This document shows, piece by piece, positions 56,236-64,000 of a stretch of 64,000 nt of DNA (within the stretch, counting starts at the first letter, position 1; every line of letters begins with the position of its first letter). The stretch lies in NCBI GenBank assembly GCA_030247885.1, contig JAPDRO010000017.1, positions 372,001 to 436,000 on the forward strand, written 5' to 3'. A program made the position numbers and the translations under genes. This stretch comes from Taxawa tesnikishii (nom. ined.) (lineage: Eukaryota; Ascomycota; Dothideomycetes; Dothideales). The notes under the pieces are model-generated. The model was not told where the DNA came from, searched no databases, and was given only the letters and a program-made list of their open reading frames with translations.

Positions 56236-57933
56236 GACGTCAACTCGATTGAACTCAGGTTTTCGTAATGTGTCCAGAGAACTTGGGCCTCTTTGTTTTT
56301 GTAATACTCTGTACGATCGGTGACCCTTTTGGTACTTAACGAGCGGTATACCCCTTTTAACTTGTGGCTAGGAGGTGTGCGATCGGGCGGGTTCATTCAG
56401 GATTTGTCGTTGGAAAGGCAGTCTGCAAGGGAGCATAACTCCACTTATAATGTAACTTCACTCCTTGTAACCTCTGATGTACCTTAAGTTGGTACTCATG
56501 GCTGATCTATCTGGCTATCGCTTCGTTGTATCTGCTTGTCAAATTCTGCTTGTCAAATCCTCCATCTTCTTTTGATGCCGGTTGCGTGTACGTGCTTCAT
56601 CCACCGTAGCACGTGGATCTTCGCCAAGCCCCAAGGTTTCTCAAAACTAGCTAAACCCCTACGATTACTTTTACCGTTGCAACACGGGGCTAGTTCATCA
56701 CAACAGTATTGACTTGACGAGTCCCCATCATGAATGACTACAGAGCGAAAGATCTACCCTCAATCAAAGACTTTGCTAGGCATAGCGCTTTGTGCAAGCT
56801 GCAACATCAGCACTGCGCCTTCCAATACCCGACCGACGATCAGCCCACCGCTTGTTGAGTGATATCCTACAAAGACTTGCTCGTAAACGAGGACTTGGAC
56901 ATGAATGTTTCGTGTTCGTTTCCGTCGCTCAAGAGGCATTGATGCCTGGGGCAGCACACATCATATACAACAACCGCGACAGCTGCCCTGGTCAGAACAG
57001 CAGTTTCGTTGGTCGCTCATATAACAAACAACGGTTGCTTGTATGGCTTTGACTTGCTATCTGCATGTCTGATCATTCCTGAGTGATCCTTCTGCAGCAC
57101 ATGGCAAGGTTCACACCCGGATGCCGACGATGTCAACATTGTCCGAATGATCAAGGCACGAATCCGGGGAGTTTAAGACAATCATGCCAAATACCGATCA
57201 AGCGAACCGTTGGTCATACCTACGATACTGCTCGACCTACGAGCCGTGCGGACCGGACGCCAACCCCGTCAGCATACTTCGGAACCAGTCTTACTGTCAC
57301 ATCCTTTGACGACCTCCCCAATGCACTTCAGGATGTCATGAAGGCCACGACGATCCTCGGGGTCGATTGTTTTGGATAGATGCTCCATGTATCATCCAGG
57401 ATTCGGCCTTGGATTGACAACATGAAGCACTTCCTTACTCAAGCAACAGGCCACCGAAACTCGACATAAGACGTCCGCTCGTTGATCCTTGTGAACCTGA
57501 ATCGAAGACATTGCCGGATGAAGAGCGCTTACTTCATGTGAAGGTGCATCAGAAATCCCAGGTGCAGTCGCGTGAAGCGTTTTACATGGAGGACTGGGGA
57601 GAGTGCAGTCTTTGGATGGATTCAACGAGGAAGCTACAACCATTGTCTAGACTGAGGTTGCGCGTCCTTTCCACCTCTTAGCTCTTTTGTCTCTTTACAA
57701 TTCCTTCACTCAATTATATCACGTCAACTCTCTTGCGTCACTTTGTTCACATCTTTGGCTCTGGGTGGAGTTTCCTTCTAATCAGTTCTCCCCTGCATCT
57801 GCATGATAAGCCGGTTGCTCAAGTCTGCGGAAGTGTTGGAAGCGCTTTGCTTCCGCCTCCCTTTCTGAATTTTCATCCTCTCACCACCTTTCTTCGACTT
57901 AAGCTACAGGGGTTCTGCACCGACGACAAGAGC
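56236..57933. other. Intergenic region containing a HET relic
   Basis: 1.7 kb gap downstream of the SSXT-like gene. Apart from the HET-like fragment listed separately I see no gene. The last 200 bp before the BTB-like gene are pyrimidine-rich. Confidence 0.5.
57245..57480 (+). pseudogene. HET-domain relic (fragment)
   Basis: A short stretch keeps the order of the HET core: SFDDLPNALQDVMKATTILGV, then, after one base is added to the T-run 57370-57373, FWIDAPCIIQDSALD, matching the family block LWIDSLCIIQDS. Next comes TGA (57415-57417) where Trp is expected. No upstream SHCWG box or downstream RGWxxQE box is visible. This is the remains of a HET gene, not an active gene. Confidence 0.65.
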
Positions 57934-58924
57934 ATGAAAGGCCGACAGGCTAAGCCATCTCGTGCGACTTCACCCACTAGCACCAGCACTCAAGCTGATA
58001 CTCCGTCCACTCCAATTCCAATCCCAACCAGTCGCACAAGTTCAGATATGCCGCCAAAAAACGCAAGTCAACCTACACCGCCGCGCCAGCAACGAAAAAG
58101 CTTCTGTAAGTTGCGGTAGCTTCAACTATGTAATAGCTTTTGCTGACACATGGCAGCATCTCCCAGACGCACGTTCTTTGGCTCAAATTCGCCGAGGGGA
58201 AGAAGATCGTTCCTGTCCACGCAGACGTGTTTTCAGGCCGCTCGAGGCTCCTTCAGCAAACCTTCACCGACGTGCTGAAGCAATGCAAGGAAACCGAAGA
58301 CCACACCATCAAATTCCCAATGTCAATTACCGGATACACGCCTACCGACTTCATTGAGTACAATACCTGGCTCAACACCCAAACCTTCACATTCCAGTAC
58401 GACGATCTTACGAACAGCAACCCAGACCGCGCATTCGATGAAGCAATTCGCGTCTACAGTCTCGGTGAGTACATGCGGGACTCCGCCCTCCAGAATCTGG
58501 CCATGGATGAGATCACCCGCCTTGCCAAATTCTTCGGCAAACCTCCATTGAAACTATTATCACCGGCCGGTCTCAAAAACAAGGACATGCTCCAAAAGCT
58601 CTGCCTCGATCTTTGCAAGACCTATCTCACCCAGGAGCAAGTCACGACTAGCAACATGTCTAGGGAAATGATGGCGGGCCTCCTCGGACACTTCATCAAC
58701 GCCGCCAAAGGGGTGCTGCTGCGAACATGGCGGCGCTTGAGGGTCCTTGTGCCTACCATGTTCACGATGAGACGTCGCTGTGCGGTGCCCAGACACGCCG
58801 TGATGGTGCTGCAGAGCCGAGAAAGCAACCAGCGGAAGAGAACAAGGAAGAGCGAACGGAGATGGAGGACAACCTGAATTCGGGAGAGGCGGAGGCAGAG
58901 GCGGAGACGGGTGGTGCGGCGTGA
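57934..58924 (+). CDS. BTB/POZ-like fungal protein (frameshifted)
   Basis: Probable protein-interaction factor with a divergent BTB/POZ domain. The start is ATG 57934. Exon 1 has a Ser/Thr/Pro-rich leader ending near 58105-58115, then an intron ends at 58156. With the strong GTAAGT donor at 58106 one base (probably in A-run 58095-58099) is missing; a weaker donor at 58116 keeps frame with a 41-nt intron. The domain reads VLWLKFAEGKKIVPVHADVFSGRS, then AIRVYSLGEYMRDSALQNLAMDEI, typical of BTB strand-helix order. The frame breaks in the G-run 58710-58713; one more G gives a Cys/His motif (GPCAYHVHDETSLCGA) and an acidic tail ending at TGA 58922-58924. The repaired length is about 313 residues. 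Confidence 0.65.
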
Positions 58925-59275
58925 GGAAGGGTTGAGAGTAGATGCAGAAGCATAAGTACTTTTGAAGGGAGTTTGGGGACAAATGTAACACTAGAACGTA
59001 GCTGCTGCCCGCATTAAGATTGTTCCTAGTGGCGCCACAGAGTGTGGCTGTGCAATCGGGATACGGCCTCTCTCCTTCCGTGGTTCTTCCCCGCCGTTTC
59101 CTTGGCTGGCCCCTCCGTTTGCTGCCCTCTTCCTCTCTTGCCGATTCCGCGACGTCACCCTCTCTGCCCTGGAAACACAACATTGCAATAGCGGACGAGG
59201 CTTAGCAGGAGGACCACGCGTACTTCTGCACATATCCGAGTCGCATTTCAGGCACCCGGATAATTTGTATTCAGT

Positions 59276-59299
59276 ACCACCACCACCACCACCACCACC
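59276..59299. repeat. (ACC)8 microsatellite in fimbrin leader
   Basis: Eight perfect ACC units about 55 bp before the fimbrin ATG, probably within the 5' untranslated region. The rest of the 58925-59353 spacer holds nothing recognisable. Confidence 0.9.
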
Positions 59300-59353
59300 G
59301 CTCCGTCTGTACATACCCCCACCCATTGCGACACCCACACGCAGACAGCCAAC

Positions 59354-61486
59354 ATGAACGTTCTCAAGCTGCAGAGGTGAGCATTGCGCCGGACGAAGTG
59401 ACGAACCTGTACTGATGCATTTGGCAGGAAGTATCCTCAGTTTCAGCAGAACGAAATCTTCCAGCTGCAGGATGCCTTCCGGAAACTGGACGTCGACGAC
59501 AAGGGCTACCTCGACGAGGGAACCGTGATCAAGGCCACACAGACGTCGGAAAGACAGCCATACGACGTCGTCCGACAAGCCCTAAAGGAGGTCGAGCTGG
59601 ACAGCTCGAGGAGAGTCGAGCTGGACGATTATGTAGACGTATGCTTTCCCACCCGACTATCTCCGCGCGCACACTGACACCCTCCACAGCTCATCTCCAA
59701 GCTTCGCCAATCCTCCCCAGCGCAGCAGCGCATGTCTACCGGCCCTACACGCCCGCGTGGACTGAGCGGCGCAGCGGGTAACATCCCCTCATCACCAGGC
59801 CACGCATCAAAAGGCAGCATAGGCGGCGGCGGCGGCGGAGGCGGCCGGATTACAACTGGAGGATCGACTGCAAGCTCGCAACACACAATCAACGAAGATG
59901 AGCGAACGGAATTCACGCGACACATCAATGCCGTGCTTGCCGGCGATCAGGACATTGGCGACAAGCTGCCCTTCCCTACAGACACGTTCGAGATGTTCGA
60001 CCAGTGCAAGGATGGCTTGGTGCTCGCTAAGCTCATCAATGACAGCGTGCCGGATACGATCGATGAGCGTGTACTCAACAGGCCAGGAAAGAAGATCAAG
60101 CAGCTCAATGCCTTCCACATGACGGAGAACAACAACATTGTCATTGAGTCGGCAAAGGGTATCGGATGCTCGGTGGTCAATATTGGAAGTGGAGACATTA
60201 TCGAGGTTCGCGAGCACCTGATCCTGGGTCTGATCTGGCAGATCATCCGGAGAGGTCTGCTTGGCAAGATTGACATCAAGCTGCATCCTGAGCTTTACAG
60301 ACTGTTGGAGGAGGATGAGACCCTGGAGCAGTTCTTGCGGTTACCGCCTGAGCAGATCCTGTTGAGGTGGTTCAACTACCATCTGAAAAACGCCAAGTGG
60401 CACCGCACGTAAGTTCCGGTGTAGTTGAGGATATCTCAGTTCTCGAAAGACTAACAGTCGTGCAGCGTCTCCAACTTCTCGAGCGATGTCAAAGACGGCG
60501 AGAACTACACCGTTCTCATGAACCAGCTGAAGCCCGAAATCTGCTCTCGGGCACCACTGCAGACCGGTGACCTCCTCCAACGCGCCGAACAAGTCCTACA
60601 AAACGCAGATAAGCTCGATTGCCGCAAGTTCCTGACGCCCAAGTCCCTTGTTGCCGGAAACCCAAAGCTGAATCTGGCGTTCGTGGCGAACCTGTTCAAC
60701 AATCACCCAGGCCTGGATCCAATCACGGAGGAGGAAAAGGCCGACATCGAAGACTTCGACGCCGAAGGCGAGCGCGAAGCCCGCGTCTTCACCCTCTGGC
60801 TCAACAGTCTGGATGTGCAACCGACCGTGGTCTCCTTCTTCGACGACTTGCGCGACGGTACCATCCTTCTCCAAGCCTACGACAAGGTCATCCCAAACTC
60901 AGTCAACTGGCGGCACGTGAACAAGCGGCCCGCACACGGCGGCGAATTGATGCGCTTCAAGGCGGTCGAGAACACAAACTACGCCGTCGAGCTGGGCAAA
61001 CAGAACCGCTTCTCGCTCGTGGGTATCCAGGGCGCCGACATCACCGACGGCCAGCGCACCCTCACGCTCGGCATGGTGTGGCAACTCATGCGCCGCGACA
61101 TCGTCTCCACACTCGGCGCGCTCGCCCAACGCATGGGCAAGCGCGAGATCAGCGACGCCGATATGGTCACCTGGGCGAACAACATGTCCAAGAAGGGCGG
61201 TCGGGGTTCCTCGATCCGCAGTTTCAAGGACCAGAGTCTCGGCAATGGAATCTTTTTGCTGGACGTGCTGAACGGAATGAAGAGCAGCTACGTCGACTAT
61301 GACCTCGTTGCCAATGGAAGGACGGATGAGGAGGCGTACGCCAACGCGAAGCTGGCTATCAGTATTGCGAGAAAGATGGGTGCCACGATTTGGCTCGTGC
61401 CCGAGGATATCACGGCTCTGAGGAGTAGACTTATTGTTACCTTCATTGGCAGTCTGATGGCCACGGCGGAGAAGATGGGTATGTAG
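59354..61486 (+). CDS. SAC6: Fimbrin (actin-bundling protein)
   Basis: Actin filament cross-linker of cortical patches, needed for endocytosis and polarity. Exons are 59354-59376, 59428-59638, 59690-60408 and 60466-61486, with introns of 51, 51 and 57 nt. They encode 657 residues with no frame errors. The N-terminus carries an EF-hand-like pair (LQDAFRKLDVDDKGYLDEG; VELDDYVDLISKL). A Gly-rich linker with eight consecutive Gly follows, then four calponin-homology domains: NAVLAGDQDIGDKLPFP to NIGSGDIIEVREHLILGLIWQII; QILLRWFNYHLKNA to KLNLAFVANLFNNHPGL; ARVFTLWLNSLDVQP to TLGMVWQLMRRDIV; and WANNMSKKGG to the end, TFIGSLMATAEKMGM. The length and domain order match yeast Sac6. Confidence 0.96.
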
Positions 61487-62214
61487 ATGGGGGAAATAGT
61501 GAAGGGATGATCCGAGATGTCGATCAGCGTCAACCGGGGGGGGGGCTTGTGCTTAGTCTTTAATAGAAGCGCAGCGCTAGCTATCTCGTCAAAAGCGAGC
61601 GAGATACATGTCCTTTCATTTCTCCATGATTCCAGTCTCCGACGTTGTCATGAGATCCTGTTGCCTTATGCGTTCCCGACACTGGTGTAGAGCAGCGTGA
61701 TGGGTGGGAAACTACTATTTCTCACCTCTATACGCTGCCGTCCGGATGGGAGAAGGAAACGGATCTTGAATTCCTCTTCATTTAACTGAACTGCGTGTGC
61801 TTGGACGCACCAACACGTGAATGCATGAATCCATATTCTCTATGCTGCGCTAAGCGGAGCAGTGTCTGGGGAAAAGTCCGGGGGTGCGGGGATCCAGGAT
61901 CGACAAGACCAGACCGAGGAGACCGGCCATCAGTAGCAAACCCTCTGCCCCTCATCTCAAGGAGGAGTCTTATCCCCGGGGGGTCTGGTGAGGGGCAGTA
62001 GGGATTCGGACTGAACGCGTACACACGGAGGAGTGAATTCCAAGTAGGCGATGTGTAGGTCTCCATTTGCCCGTTCTATAAACTCGCGACCTTTCCGTCT
62101 CTTGTTCCCTTCTTCCTGTTGCTTTTCACTGTATCTGTTCACAGAGCTAGCTGGTTTACTCCGTTGAGCTGCGATTTCACCTTATCGACTGTACTCTTGT
62201 CGCTGTCGAACATC
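61487..62214. promoter_or_regulatory. Intergenic region with TATA element for GMC gene
   Basis: 728 bp. TCTATAAA at 62085-62092 lies about 125 bp before the GMC oxidoreductase ATG and is well placed for a TATA box. A G9 run near 61537-61545 is noted. No other gene is seen. Confidence 0.55.
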
Positions 62215-64000
62215 ATGGCCAGCAGCAGTAACACTCCCTCAGCCCTCTGCTCCATCGAGGAGTTTCTGGCAGAAACATACGACTATGTGATTGTAGGCGG
62301 CGGCACGGTAAGACTTCCCTCTTCACAGTTCAGATCATTCCTCACGATGCTTACCCGATACAGGCGGGCCTCTGCGTCGCGGCGCGCTTGACCGAGAACC
62401 CGGACGTCAAAGTCGCTGTGCTCGAAGCCGGTGCCGACCGCATGGACGATCCTGCAATCTCGACTCCTAGCTTGTATCCGACTCTGATCGGACGCGAGAA
62501 GTACGATTGGTGCATGACGAGCACCCCACAGGTGAATTTTGTCTTGCTGTGGAGTTGGGAGGCGAACAGGAAGATGAAGGTTGATTGGTGAAACTAGGAA
62601 ACGGCAGGGAACAAGACCTACTCCATGCCTCGGGGAAAGGTTCTTGGTGGTTCGTCGGCGATCAACTATCTCAGTAAGTTGTGTAGTCCGAATTTGCGGT
62701 GAACGGGTATTGAGACGACCCGAACAGTGTACGTCCGCGGTTCTCGAGCAGACTACGATGGCTGGCGCAGTCTCGGCAATGAGGGATGGGGTTGGGATGA
62801 CCTCGCACCCTATTTCAGCAAACACCAGACGTTAGTAAAACATTCGAACCACGATCTCGGCGTGTGATTTCAGAGCTAATTGAAGCACATAGGCTCGATT
62901 CACCGGAGACTACGCCTCCAAACCCACAGTTCATGCCCCATGCCGCTGCAGACAAGTACCACGGTACGTCCGGTCCAATCCACACGAGTTTCAATGACTT
63001 CTACGCGCCCTTCGAGGAAGACTTTGTGACTGCTGCATACGAAGTCGGCGGCACAGGCAACACGCTCGTTGATGCTTGGAGCGGAGATCACCTGGGGTTC
63101 TACTCGAGCCTCGGCGCCGTCAACCGGACGACCGATCCGGGCAAGAGAAGCTATGCTGCAACCGGTTATCTGCGTCCTAATCTGGGCAGGAAGAACTTGA
63201 AAGTTCTCACGGAGGCGCAGGCCACGAGAATCGTGCTTGATGGGACCAGAGCAACTGGAATTGAGTTCGTACACAAAGGGGTGAGACACCAGGTATCTGC
63301 CGCTCATGAGGTTATCTTGAGCGCAGGCGTCATCCAAAGCCCGCAGCTGCTCGAGCTTTCCGGTATTGGCGACCCAGACGTCTTGAGAGCAGCAGGCGTC
63401 GAGTGTGTTGTAGAAAACAACCGGGTAGGCGCGAACTTCCAGGATCATGTGCTAGGCGGCATGTTGTTCGACCTGGCAGATGGTGTCCAGTCGATGGATG
63501 CATTGCAAGGCGCTGAATATGCGAAGGCCCAGCAGGAGTTGTATGAGAAGACCAACAAGGGACCATACGGGAGTCCCGGAATGCTGATGGGTTTCGTGTC
63601 ATATGCCTCGCTCGTCTCGAAGGAGCAGCTTGACGCGACAATTGCGGAAATACGAGAAAACTCACTGGCACAGACTGACTTTGAAAAAGCACAAGAGCAG
63701 GTATGGGAGAAACCTTCGAGCAAAAAGAAGGCCAAGGAGCATTGACTTACCGACTCACTGCCAGGTTATCGTTAACCAACTATCGGACCCAACGTTCGCA
63801 AACATCCAGGCCTTTTGCATCCCATGCCAGCTCGACGTCAGTGCAGGCTCGGATCAGACAAAGTTTTTCTCTGCCCCACCGGCCGAGAAGAACCGCTGTT
63901 CGCTGCTCGTCTGCTTGGAGCACCCTCTGTCGCGTGGAAGCGGTACGTTTTCCCCATTTTCTGTCATGGTGACATAGAAAGAAGCTGATCTGTCTAGTAC
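62215..64000 (+). CDS. GMC oxidoreductase (choline dehydrogenase/aryl-alcohol oxidase-like), 3' partial
   Basis: FAD-dependent alcohol oxidase or dehydrogenase of the GMC family. Exons are 62215-62307, 62364-62531, 62598-62673, 62728-62830, 62893-63700, 63765-63942 and a start of another at 63998, with introns of 54-66 nt. The coding sequence runs off the right edge. The FAD site YDYVIVGGGTAGLCVAARL is split after Thr by intron 1. GMC signature 1 is PRGKVLGGSSAINYLMYVRG and signature 2 is GVIQSPQLLELSGIG. No signal peptide is seen, so it is probably intracellular. The catalytic His/Asn region is beyond the window. It differs from the methanol oxidase at 15.5 kb: it is of the choline dehydrogenase type, and the two are not recent duplicates. 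Confidence 0.92.

Noticed and set aside
1-64000. Programmed ribosomal frameshifting as the cause of the many frame breaks
   Set aside because: The sites share no slippery heptamer or downstream structure, occur up to three times per gene and lie at ordinary short homopolymers in unrelated genes. Sequence error explains them far more simply.
1-64000. RIP as the source of the nonsense codons
   Set aside because: RIP favours CpA to TpA, which would turn TGG into TAG. The observed changes are TGG to TGA, there is no C-to-T enrichment around them and no repeated element is present.
15478-64000. The two GMC oxidoreductases as a duplicated pair
   Set aside because: They belong to different subfamilies (methanol oxidase type versus choline dehydrogenase/aryl-alcohol oxidase type), with different intron positions and targeting.

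Overview
The window is nuclear DNA from a filamentous ascomycete (Pezizomycotina, most like a dothideomycete). The evidence is genes with one to seven short introns (mostly 47-66 nt, GTAAGT-like donors, CTAAC/CTGAC branch sites, CAG/TAG acceptors), a HET-domain gene, a Zn2Cys6 regulator, a DAL5-type permease, a GH131 secreted enzyme and intron-bearing tRNAs. I see no plasmid, phage, CRISPR or intact transposon. The class assignment is inference; the fungal nature is certain.

Layout. 0-11 kb: HET-ZZ gene cut by the left edge, a mitochondrial-type poly(A) polymerase (-), a bacterial-type GH15 enzyme (+), and a 927-aa fungal protein of unknown function. 12-18 kb: alternative oxidase and a peroxisomal methanol/alcohol oxidase ending in SRL. 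18-26 kb: RPA190 (-) and PRP3 (+), divergent from a 280-bp promoter. 26-33 kb: GH131 enzyme, ER Hsp40 SCJ1 (-), DAL5-like permease, tRNA-Ala. 34-44 kb: CorA/MNR2-type Mg transporter, Zn2Cys6 factor, DOPA-dioxygenase-like protein (-), SLD2. 44-50 kb: tRNA-Leu(CAA), a Baeyer-Villiger-type monooxygenase with a nonsense codon, a tRNA-like gene, a CE1-type esterase (-). 50-64 kb: stomatin-like protein (-), ABC-class ATPase (-), SSXT-like protein, HET relic, BTB-like protein, fimbrin SAC6, and a second GMC oxidoreductase cut by the right edge.

Most genes are unrelated housekeeping or catabolic genes. I see no biosynthetic cluster. The only functional pairing suggested by position is alternative oxidase next to peroxisomal alcohol oxidase, both O2-consuming.

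The strongest whole-window signal concerns base accuracy. About 23 single-step frameshifts interrupt otherwise complete genes. Nearly all are repaired by adding one base to a short homopolymer, and total exon length then becomes divisible by three. They occur in essential genes (RPA190, SLD2), so most are probably consensus errors rather than gene decay. Gene models below are given across these breaks.
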